A stretch of DNA of 14,667 bases from positions 1 through 14,667 of the forward strand of contig JBPCUN010000066.1 in the NCBI GenBank assembly GCA_051011115.1, read 5' to 3'. Of the stretch, positions 7,330 through 14,166 are shown piece after piece. Both the position numbers and the translations under genes were made by a program. Position 1 is the stretch's first letter; each line of letters opens with the position of its first letter. The DNA is from Profundicola sp051011115 (lineage in GTDB: Bacteria > Bacteroidota > Bacteroidia > Flavobacteriales > Weeksellaceae). Below the pieces are notes generated by a model that was not told where the DNA came from, did not search any database, and worked only from the letters and a program-made list of their open reading frames with translations.

Positions 7330-8620
7330 TTATATTTGGAATTTTTATAGCATCCTTCTTAGTGTAGGGGATTAATTGTGTATATTTTTTTTGATGTATA
7401 AATGTCTTTAAAAGGACCACATTATACATGGAGTTTGACAATGGTACACGAATGTTTTCTCTTATACTTAATTCCTCTATTTGGTTATGAAATTTATAAA
7501 ACCCATATCCTAAAATAAGGTTATTATAAACTTCAATAAAGGAAGTTTCTGTTTTATCTCGACCTTTATCAAGTAAAATAAAATTTTGATCTTGAAAATT
7601 AACATCAGCTTTAATTTGCTTGCTCAGTTTATTTAAGGTAGAATAATCAGGATATTTTTTTAGCCAAGATTTAATCTTCGCTTCTGCCTTTTTTCTGTGG
7701 TCAAAAATCATCAAAGGTTGTCGGCGTTCCTTTTCAAACTTCTCAATTTTTAAAACCTGCTCCTCATCCGTATAGACGCCATAAGTGAAAGAATCTGTCT
7801 TTAAATTAATTAAATTCTTTTTACCTTTTCGCTCATCTTTTGCTTTCAACAATGCAATTAAATAACTTCCAGTCAATTCAAAAGTGATATTTTCTACTAA
7901 AGATTGAATTCTATGTGCATTTTCATTCCTTTGAATAAAAACATGGTTTACCTCGTGTGCTATATTCTTAGCTGCCCCAATATAGATAATTTTCCCTTTT
8001 GCATTATGCAAATAAAAAACACCAGTTTTGCTGGGCAAACTATGCTCTAAGTTTAGGAGTTTTTGAACCTGTTGCTTGCTATCAGGTTCTTTTTTAGCAT
8101 AAGTTTGAATAATATTCTTTTGTGCGTCTTTTTCCAGTAGAATTTTGAATAATTCTAAGGTGGCTAGTGTATCCCCATCTGCTCTATGTCTAGAACTTAC
8201 TGGAATCCCAAGAGATTTACACAGTTTCCCTAAAGAATGGGATTCTGCTTCTGGAATTAATTTTTGACTTAAAACTACGGTGTCTAACGTAGGTCTTTCA
8301 AAAGGATAACCAAGTTCTTTAAATTCCTGTTTCAGCATTCTGTAATCAAAGTGGACACCATGTGCTACTATGATGCAATCTTCTGTAATTTCTATAACGC
8401 GTTTAGCAATCTCATAGAACTTAGGAGCTCTTAACACCATTTTGTCTGTAATCCCTGTTAATCTTTGAACATAGGGGTCGATCTTACGCTGTGGATTGAC
8501 CATAGATCCAAATTTGTCGGTTATTAATTGCCCATCAAATTGATATATTGCAATATCTATAATCTTCTCTGTTCCTGCTTTGCCTCCCGTGGCTTCTATA
8601 TCTAGAATGGCGTATTTCAC
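7301..8620 (-). CDS. DEDDh 3'-5' exonuclease fused to a degenerate GIY-YIG domain
   Basis: This 439-residue protein has three parts. Residues 1-165 are a DnaQ-like DEDDh exonuclease with all catalytic positions visible: D7 and E9 (LDIEATGG), D92 (HFDY), and H145 with D150 (HRADGD). Residues ~196-275 resemble the UvrC-type GIY-YIG nuclease fold (TGVFYLHNAKGKIIYIGAAK, 199-218). Its key residues look lost: GVF replaces GVY, the Arg-containing LRxRV segment reads IAHEV (220-224), and ALLLE reads ALLKA (256-260). Residues ~280-439 are a Lys-rich C-terminal region I do not recognise. DnaQ-GIY-YIG fusions are known in several phyla; none has a settled function that I can apply here. The start is GTG (8620-8618), sharing one base with the upstream stop (TAGTG). 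This is the only start that keeps D7. The end overlaps the LOG gene by 29 bases. Confidence 0.88.
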   Translation of the reverse strand: MKYAILDIEATGGKAGTEKIIDIAIYQFDGQLITDKFGSMVNPQRKIDPYVQRLTGITDKMVLRAPKFYEIAKRVIEITEDCIIVAHGVHFDYRMLKQEFKELGYPFERPTLDTVVLSQKLIPEAESHSLGKLCKSLGIPVSSRHRADGDTLATLELFKILLEKDAQKNIIQTYAKKEPDSKQQVQKLLNLEHSLPSKTGVFYLHNAKGKIIYIGAAKNIAHEVNHVFIQRNENAHRIQSLVENITFELTGSYLIALLKAKDERKGKKNLINLKTDSFTYGVYTDEEQVLKIEKFEKERRQPLMIFDHRKKAEAKIKSWLKKYPDYSTLNKLSKQIKADVNFQDQNFILLDKGRDKTETSFIEVYNNLILGYGFYKFHNQIEELSIRENIRVPLSNSMYNVVLLKTFIHQKKYTQLIPYTKKDAIKIPNINERFRSKNK

Positions 8621-10164
8621 TATCTTCTGTAAGTTCTTTTAATTCCTAAGGCACCTAAAATAGAACGTGTAATTTCTCTTGTAAAGGTTCTACCGATATC
8701 TCTAGCCATTCTACTTTCGATAATTTCTTCCATAAAGCTTTTATCATCCGATTTCTTAGTAGAAGTTTTGGCTTTAGCTTCTTCTGGTACTTTCTCTTGC
8801 GCCGCAGTTTCTAACTTTTGAGTTAAAATTTCATAAGCAGATTCTCTGTTGACTGATTGGTTATATTTCTCAACTAAATCAGATTTACTTACCAATTCAT
8901 TAATCTCTGAATCATCTAAAATACCCATTCTAGATTGTGGAGCCACCAAATGTGTATAAACAAGTGGTGTTGGAACACCTTTTTCATTTAAAGCTGTAAT
9001 TAAAGCTTCTCCAATACCTAATTCTGTAATTAATTCATCTGTTTTGTAAAATGTAGAGGTAGGATAATTTTCTACTGCTTTTTTAATTTCTTTTCTATCT
9101 TTTCCTGTAAAACCACGTAGAGCATGTTGTACTTTTAGACCAAGTTGGCTTAGAACGGCTTCTGGTATATCCCCAGGAACTTGAGTAATGAAAAATACGC
9201 CTATACCTTTAGATCGAATTAACTTTACAACTGTTTCAATTTGATTCAGTAATGCTTTTGAAGCTTCATTAAAGATTAAATGTGCTTCATCTATAAATAG
9301 ACATAATTTAGGTTGATCACTGTCTCCTTGTTCAGGAAAATTAGCATATATCTCTGCCAATAAACTGAGCATAAAGGTAGAGAATAACTGTGGTTTATCT
9401 TGAATGTCTGTGAGCCGAACAATGCTAACTACTCCTTTATTGTCTTTTGTTTTTAATAAATCTTGTACATCAAAAGAAGGTTCTCCAAAAAATTGATCAG
9501 CGCCTTGTTGTTCTAATGCTACGATTTTGCGTTGAATTGCTCCTAAGGATGATGTGGAAACACCGCCGTAATTCTTTTTAAACTGTTCCTCGCCCACATC
9601 ATCATCATTAATATAACGCAGTACTTTTTTTAAATCTTCTAAATCAACCAATGGAAGTGCATTGTCATCGCAAAACTTGAAGACTACAGATATGATGCTT
9701 TCTTGGGTGTCGTTAAGGTTTAAAATCTTACTCAATAACAGGGGTCCAAATTCCGTAACAGTAGCTCTCAATTTAATACCTTTCTCTCCACTTAACGTTA
9801 AGAATTCCACAGGAAATCCGCTTGCATCATAGGGAATTTCTAGCTTTTGCATCCTTTCTATGATATGTTTATTGCTAGCGTCGCCAGGCTTAGCAATTCC
9901 ACTTAAATCACCTTTTACATCCATTACAAGCGAGGGAACCCCTTGATTAGATAATTGTTCTAGGATAATTTGTAAAGTTTTAGTCTTTCCTGTCCCTGTT
10001 GCTCCAGCGATGAGACCGTGTCTATTGAATGTTTTAAGCGGGATTTTGATAGTTGCTTCAGGTTGTATTTCACCTTCTAACTTTCCTTTTCCTAAAGTGA
10101 TGTATTTACCTTTTGGATAGTATCCATTTTGGATTTCATTAATAAATTGCTCGGCGTTAGTCAT
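8620..10164 (-). CDS. HerA-like ATPase, DUF853 (YjgR) family
   Basis: This cytosolic P-loop ATPase of the FtsK/HerA superfamily fits DUF853, with E. coli YjgR as the named relative. Counted from the chosen start it has 514 residues. Walker A is GATGTGKT (54-61) and Walker B is LCLFIDEAH (287-295, D292/E293). FFITQVP (324-330) corresponds to the sensor strand and HALRGFTGKDRK (347-358) to the conserved C-terminal block. The tail beyond ~455 is charged and probably flexible, ending in a basic helix. Related HerA proteins are hexameric DNA translocases that work with nucleases; the task of DUF853 proteins is not established. The frame is open to an ATG at 10218, but the promoter box at 10190-10183 lies inside that extension. 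The extension (MVWCSPLYFIS...) also looks non-native, so I start at the ATG at 10164. It is followed with one-base overlap by the exonuclease gene, a possible functional partner. Confidence 0.9.
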   Translation of the reverse strand: MTNAEQFINEIQNGYYPKGKYITLGKGKLEGEIQPEATIKIPLKTFNRHGLIAGATGTGKTKTLQIILEQLSNQGVPSLVMDVKGDLSGIAKPGDASNKHIIERMQKLEIPYDASGFPVEFLTLSGEKGIKLRATVTEFGPLLLSKILNLNDTQESIISVVFKFCDDNALPLVDLEDLKKVLRYINDDDVGEEQFKKNYGGVSTSSLGAIQRKIVALEQQGADQFFGEPSFDVQDLLKTKDNKGVVSIVRLTDIQDKPQLFSTFMLSLLAEIYANFPEQGDSDQPKLCLFIDEAHLIFNEASKALLNQIETVVKLIRSKGIGVFFITQVPGDIPEAVLSQLGLKVQHALRGFTGKDRKEIKKAVENYPTSTFYKTDELITELGIGEALITALNEKGVPTPLVYTHLVAPQSRMGILDDSEINELVSKSDLVEKYNQSVNRESAYEILTQKLETAAQEKVPEEAKAKTSTKKSDDKSFMEEIIESRMARDIGRTFTREITRSILGALGIKRTYRR

Positions 10165-10182
10165 ACGTAATACAAGTTTCAC

Positions 10183-10190
10183 CAAAGATA
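10183..10190 (-). promoter_or_regulatory. -7 box for the HerA-like/exonuclease/LOG unit
   Basis: On the minus strand this reads TATCTTTG, an exact match to the Bacteroidota TAnnTTTG box. Transcription would start near 10176-10179, giving a 12-15-base leader before the ATG at 10164. It decides the start codon of the HerA-like gene, because an ATG at 10218 would lie upstream of the transcript. No clear TTTG -33 element is seen at the expected distance. Confidence 0.5.
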
Positions 10191-10234
10191 TAAAATACAA
10201 AGGGGAGCACCATACCAATATATTTTAATTAGTA

Positions 10235-11230
10235 CTAATCAATAAAAGAAAACTCTGCCCAAGTCGGGTAATGGTCAGAATAATTAACCTTTAAAATTTC
10301 ATAACGGGTAGTTTTTAAGTCTTTAGAAGTAAAGATGTAATCTAATTTTAAAGGTACTCCTAAGGTTCTAAAGGTGTGCCCTATTTGGTACCCAGACACT
10401 GTGAAGCCGTCTATTAAATTTTCTCTTAATTTATAGTATTCAAAAGATGTAGGGACTGCATTAAAGTCTCCCCCCAAAATTACAGGATGTGGGGAGTTTT
10501 TTATAACTTTTTTGATTAGTTTGATTTGTTGTTGATGCACCTGAGAGGCCGTAGCTACTTTGCTAATAAGCATTTTGCTTTTGTAGCTAACATCTGCGGT
10601 ATTTGCACTGGTTTGCTTGATTTCTTCTTGATTTAAATGAAGGGATTCCAAGTATACATTAATCAATCGAATAGTATCTTGTGGCATAGCGATATCACTA
10701 TAGACAGCACATAGCGGATAATTTTCATGTCTAATTTGATTCGTTTCAATAATAGGATAGACACTGGCAATACCCAGTGAATTATAATTTTCAAAAAAGT
10801 ATGGTTCTTCGCTACCTAGAGCTTCAATGATTTTTTCTGGATTTGCCCCCATTTCTTGAAAGAAAAATACATCTGGTCTTTTGGAAACAATTAAATCTTG
10901 AATACCATTAAAATCATCATAAAAATATCTTACGTTATAAGTCATTAATGATAGCTCTCCTTTAGTTTCAGTATTTGAATTCCAAAGGGGAAACCATGGT
11001 TTTATCAAGGTAATTAAAGGGATAGAAAGCACTAAAAATAATAAAGCCATTTTTTTGCTAAAGAATAGCCAAAGAATCAAGAGGATGATGTTGATGAGTA
11101 TAGTGATAGGGAAGCCCAATGAGAAAATATTCCAATACGGTAGTGTATTCGGTGCAAGCCATTGATTAAGAAGAGGCGCGTAGGCACTGAATAATGTAAC
11201 AAGCTGTATTAAAAATAAGATTTTCTTCAC
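10235..11230 (-). CDS. Membrane-anchored endonuclease/exonuclease/phosphatase (EEP) family protein
   Basis: This protein has 331 residues. The N-terminus has three hydrophobic segments (~4-25, 37-58 and 61-78). The EEP catalytic domain spans ~90-331. Metal and catalytic positions of the fold are visible: N99 in MTYNVR, E126 in FFQEMG, D255 and N257 in GGDFNAVP, D297 in KLDYIF, and D319-H320 in SDHYPTW. The strand that often reads NVHL reads NVYLES here (Y193). Positive-inside bias is weak, so the side of the membrane is uncertain. The superfamily includes DNases, AP endonucleases, sphingomyelinases and lipid or inositol phosphatases, so the substrate cannot be named. Similar membrane-linked EEP genes often lie near the mutL-rhomboid cluster in flavobacteria, as here. 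The start is GTG (11230-11228), 19 bases after a TATTTTTG promoter box. The gap of 70 bases to the HerA-like gene, which has its own promoter box, suggests a separate unit. Confidence 0.87.
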   Translation of the reverse strand: MKKILFLIQLVTLFSAYAPLLNQWLAPNTLPYWNIFSLGFPITILINIILLILWLFFSKKMALLFLVLSIPLITLIKPWFPLWNSNTETKGELSLMTYNVRYFYDDFNGIQDLIVSKRPDVFFFQEMGANPEKIIEALGSEEPYFFENYNSLGIASVYPIIETNQIRHENYPLCAVYSDIAMPQDTIRLINVYLESLHLNQEEIKQTSANTADVSYKSKMLISKVATASQVHQQQIKLIKKVIKNSPHPVILGGDFNAVPTSFEYYKLRENLIDGFTVSGYQIGHTFRTLGVPLKLDYIFTSKDLKTTRYEILKVNYSDHYPTWAEFSFID

Positions 11231-11249
11231 GCTTCTTTTTTATGTAGGG

Positions 11250-11257
11250 CAAAAATA
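11250..11257 (-). promoter_or_regulatory. -7 box for the EEP-family gene
   Basis: On the minus strand this reads TATTTTTG, an exact TAnnTTTG match, 19 bases before the GTG start at 11230. A TTTTTG at 11285-11280 could be the -33 element, although the spacing of 22 bases is a little long. The interval between them holds the palindrome ATTCTT-TTC-AAGAAT (11261-11275), a possible operator. Confidence 0.45.
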
Positions 11258-11316
11258 ATCATTCTTTTCAAGAATAGCTCAAAAACCTAAAATCAAATAA
11301 ATAGTTATAAAATATG

Positions 11317-11324
11317 TATATTTG
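11317..11324 (+). promoter_or_regulatory. -7 box of the small-protein/mutL/rhomboid operon
   Basis: TATATTTG is an exact TAnnTTTG match ending six bases before the ATG at 11331. As with the ATPase gene, the transcript should start at or beside the start codon. The TTG at 11322-11324, in frame with the small gene, is part of this box and is therefore unlikely to be the translation start. Confidence 0.55.
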
Positions 11325-11330
11325 TCACGT

Positions 11331-11660
11331 ATGTTAAATAAATATTTTAATAGGCATAAACCTCGTAAGTTTAATTACATTCCTAGATATTATGATAAAG
11401 AGAATCAGGATCTTATCTATAATAGAATAGGGGATGGGCGTTTCGCATCTAATTATGTACGCAAGAAAAAAATTGCTCATAATGAAGATATGAGTGATGA
11501 AAGTCGCATTGACTTTACAAGCTATCGCGTACGAGCTAAAAAATCTTCTAGAGCTCCACAATTCAATGTTTTCTTGATTTTAGTTGGAATGTTATTGATT
11601 ATTTTAATCATGTGGGTTATCACCAACCCAGAATTTACAGACATATTTTTGAATGAGTGA
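11331..11660 (+). CDS. Small basic single-pass membrane protein upstream of mutL, function unknown
   Basis: This is a 109-residue protein. Residues 1-75 are strongly basic and hydrophilic, with RHKPRKFNYIPRYYD near the start and RKKK at 44-47. One membrane helix spans ~79-98 and ends in an NP pair (99-100), followed by a short acidic tail (EFTDIFLNE). The charge pattern predicts N-in, C-out. From memory, short flavobacterial proteins with the same RKFxYxPRYY start next to mutL are often labelled 'riboflavin synthase subunit beta' in databases. Nothing here resembles lumazine or riboflavin synthase, so that label should not be copied. The ATG at 11331 is preferred over an in-frame TTG at 11322, which lies inside the promoter box. 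The end overlaps the mutL start by eight bases, so the protein is made together with MutL and two rhomboids. No function can be assigned. Confidence 0.8.
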   Translation: MLNKYFNRHKPRKFNYIPRYYDKENQDLIYNRIGDGRFASNYVRKKKIAHNEDMSDESRIDFTSYRVRAKKSSRAPQFNVFLILVGMLLIILIMWVITNPEFTDIFLNE

Positions 11661-13431
11661 TTTAATTCAGCTATTGCCCGATCATGTGGCAAACCAAATA
11701 GCTGCGGGTGAGGTTGTACAAAGACCTGCTTCTATTGTAAAGGAATTATTAGAAAATGCTATTGACGCAGGGGCTACCCATATTCATTTGGTAGTGAAAG
11801 AGGCTGGAAGGCAATTGGTGCAAGTCATTGATAATGGTTCTGGAATGAGCGTGAATGATGCACGTATGGCTTTTGAACGTCATGCAACTTCCAAAATCAG
11901 AACGACGGATGACATTTTCCATATTGTGACTAAGGGTTTTCGTGGAGAGGCATTGGCTTCTATAGCTGCTGTATCGCAAGTAGAAATGAAGACGAAACGC
12001 TCAGAGGATGAGCTAGGAACCATTTTACGAATACAAGGCGGGGAGATTAAAAGTCAAGAACCAGGGGTAACCCCAGATGGAACTATTATATCAATCAAAA
12101 ATTTATTTTATAATGTTCCTGCTAGACGAAATTTCTTAAAATCAAATGCGGTAGAATTTAGACATATTATCGATGAATTTCAAAGGGTAGCGCTCGCGCA
12201 TGAAAATATCAACTTTCAATTAACGCATAATGATAATGAGGTATTTCATTTGGTTGAATCTAATTTAGCGCAAAGAATTCTGCAGATTTTTGGGCGAAAG
12301 TTAGAAGGTCAACTTGTTCCTGTGAAAGAAGAAACAGACATTGTAAAGATTGCAGGATATGTAGGCAAACCCGATGTGGCTAAAAAATCAAGAGGAGAGC
12401 AATTCTTTTTTGTTAATCATAGATTCATTAAAAGTGGCTATTTGCATAAAGCCATACAGCAGGCTTTTGAAAGTTTAATAGTTGCAGGTTCTCATCCAAG
12501 TTATTTTATATTCTTGGAGATTGATCCAGAAAAAATTGATATTAATATTCATCCTACCAAAACAGAAGTTAAGTTTGAGGAAGATGCGGCGATATATGCA
12601 CAATTGCGTGCTGCTATAAAGCATGCACTAGGTCAATATCAAGTCACGCCTACTTTAGATTTTGATAGACCTACATGGGATGTGCCAACAATCAATAAGC
12701 GCAAAGAAATAAAAACACCAGAGATTAAGGTAGATAGAAATTACAACCCTTTTAAAAACCCTCAAGGTTCAACATCTTTTCCTAGTAGGCCTTCTGCTAA
12801 GCCTGGAGGTAGCTACTCCTATTATAAATTAGAACAAGAAGTAGAGCCTATACAAGAAGAAATAATTGAATCTGGTTTGAACGCGAAAAGAGAAGTACTG
12901 CAATGGTATAATTCCTTTTTAGTAACTTCTTATCAGTCAGATTTAATTTTGATAGATCAGCATAGAGCGCATCAAGCAATATTATATCATAGGTTCATTA
13001 AAAATTCCAGTAGGAATTCTTTGAGTCAACAATTGCTTTTTCCTGTAGAGATTCATGCAGATACCAAAGAAATTTCTGTATTGCAAGAAACAGAACAATT
13101 ATGGATATCATTTGGATTTAGTTTTGAATTTTCACAAGATTTAATCATCGTGAATGCGATTCCTGCAGATATTACCTCAGAAATGGTGCATGCCATAATC
13201 TCTGAATTCCTTACTACAGACCATCAACAAGAGGAGTTGAAGTATGAGGAAGTTTTAGCAAAGTTTATGGCCAAATTTGCTGCAGTGAAAAAAGGGAATC
13301 CCATGAGCAAAGAAGAGGCAGAACATTTGGTGCAAGAATTGCTAGCATTAGATCAGTTCAATTATACACCCTTTGGTAAAAAGATTTACCGCAAGATAGA
13401 ATTATCTGAAACCTTAAAAATGTTAGATTAA
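11653..13431 (+). CDS. mutL: DNA mismatch repair protein MutL
   Basis: MutL (592 residues, normal length) is the ATP-driven matchmaker linking mismatch-bound MutS to strand incision. The N-terminal GHKL ATPase (1-~330) is intact: E31, N35 and D38 in KELLENAIDAG, DNGSGM (60-65), GFRGEA (95-100), and the NVPARRNFLK block (154-163). The transducer domain has DINIHPTKTEVKF (296-308). A Pro/Ser-rich linker covers ~335-410, and the dimerisation domain ~412-592. The C-terminal endonuclease motifs look degraded: DQHA(x)2E(x)4E reads DQHRAHQAILYH (Q441 and H446 at the Glu positions), the ACR motif reads AKF...K (540-546), and CPHGRP reads TPFGKK (572-577). The start ATG lies in the end of the small membrane-protein gene (8-base overlap), and the rhomboid gene follows after 18 bases. 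Mismatch repair is certain; independent nicking activity is doubtful. Confidence 0.96.
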   Translation: MSDLIQLLPDHVANQIAAGEVVQRPASIVKELLENAIDAGATHIHLVVKEAGRQLVQVIDNGSGMSVNDARMAFERHATSKIRTTDDIFHIVTKGFRGEALASIAAVSQVEMKTKRSEDELGTILRIQGGEIKSQEPGVTPDGTIISIKNLFYNVPARRNFLKSNAVEFRHIIDEFQRVALAHENINFQLTHNDNEVFHLVESNLAQRILQIFGRKLEGQLVPVKEETDIVKIAGYVGKPDVAKKSRGEQFFFVNHRFIKSGYLHKAIQQAFESLIVAGSHPSYFIFLEIDPEKIDINIHPTKTEVKFEEDAAIYAQLRAAIKHALGQYQVTPTLDFDRPTWDVPTINKRKEIKTPEIKVDRNYNPFKNPQGSTSFPSRPSAKPGGSYSYYKLEQEVEPIQEEIIESGLNAKREVLQWYNSFLVTSYQSDLILIDQHRAHQAILYHRFIKNSSRNSLSQQLLFPVEIHADTKEISVLQETEQLWISFGFSFEFSQDLIIVNAIPADITSEMVHAIISEFLTTDHQQEELKYEEVLAKFMAKFAAVKKGNPMSKEEAEHLVQELLALDQFNYTPFGKKIYRKIELSETLKMLD

Positions 13432-13449
13432 TATCTTAACTAGAGAAAC

Positions 13450-14166
13450 ATGTTTAGAAATATACCCCCTATTACCAAAAATTTACTGATATTAAATACG
13501 CTTTTTTTTGCTGCTAAATATCTTTTATACTCTCCAACGCTTGATTTAGATATTTTGCTTGGAGCCTTTTTCCCCTTCTCAGAAAATTTCAAAAGTTTTC
13601 AAATTATTACGCATATGTTTATGCATGCTAATTTCACTCACTTTTTATTCAATATGTTTGCGCTCTGGATGTTTGGGTCTACGGTAGAGAAGGCATTAGG
13701 GCCAAAGAAATATGTGATTTTATATTTCGCAGCAGGGCTCGGTGCTTTCGCTTTATTCAATTTAACTAATTATATTGAAGCAAAATCATTAATTGATTTT
13801 TATAATCTAACGGGTGAACAAATTGAAGAACTTCGCAGGTTAGAGCCGGGTATGGGGTACGATAGTATGATGGATTTAAGTATGATTTATTCCACTCCTA
13901 TGATGGGAGCCTCAGGGGCTATCTTTGGCGTACTAACAGCATTTGGTGTAATGTTTCCAAATGCGGTATTGATGCTAATTTTCCCTCCAATTCCGATGAA
14001 GGCTAAATACTTTATCCCAATCTATATAGCCATTGAATTATACTTAGCGGTTGAGTCTAATCCAGGAGACAATGTGGCACATTATGCGCATTTAGGGGGT
14101 GCCTTGATTGGGTTTATTTTAGTTAAAATATGGAAGAATAATATAAATTCACATCGATGGGATTAG
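13450..14166 (+). CDS. Rhomboid family intramembrane serine protease
   Basis: This 238-residue inner-membrane protein cuts single-pass membrane proteins within or near the bilayer. The catalytic dyad is visible: S155 in MGASGAIFG (152-160) and H214 in VAHYAHLGGALIGF (209-222). The oxyanion-side HxxxN is H64...N68 in THFLFNMF. The six-helix rhomboid core spans ~10-228. A hydrophilic insertion of about 38 residues (~109-146) separates the helix after HxxxN from the serine-bearing helix and has a charged stretch (EQIEELRRLE). The gene follows mutL after 18 bases, and a second rhomboid gene overlaps its end by 10 bases, so all belong to one operon. Physiological substrates are unknown. All catalytic residues are present, so it is probably active. 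Confidence 0.93.
   Translation: MFRNIPPITKNLLILNTLFFAAKYLLYSPTLDLDILLGAFFPFSENFKSFQIITHMFMHANFTHFLFNMFALWMFGSTVEKALGPKKYVILYFAAGLGAFALFNLTNYIEAKSLIDFYNLTGEQIEELRRLEPGMGYDSMMDLSMIYSTPMMGASGAIFGVLTAFGVMFPNAVLMLIFPPIPMKAKYFIPIYIAIELYLAVESNPGDNVAHYAHLGGALIGFILVKIWKNNINSHRWD

Noticed and set aside
6622..10164. Calling the HerA-like/exonuclease/LOG unit an antiphage system
   Set aside because: There is no defence island context, transposase or known effector. DUF853 and LOG proteins are widespread housekeeping families, so I report only the coupling.
10228..10239. 12-base perfect palindrome ATTAGTACTAAT at the end of the EEP gene
   Set aside because: It overlaps the stop codon, has no loop or T-run, and is short enough to arise by chance in AT-rich DNA.
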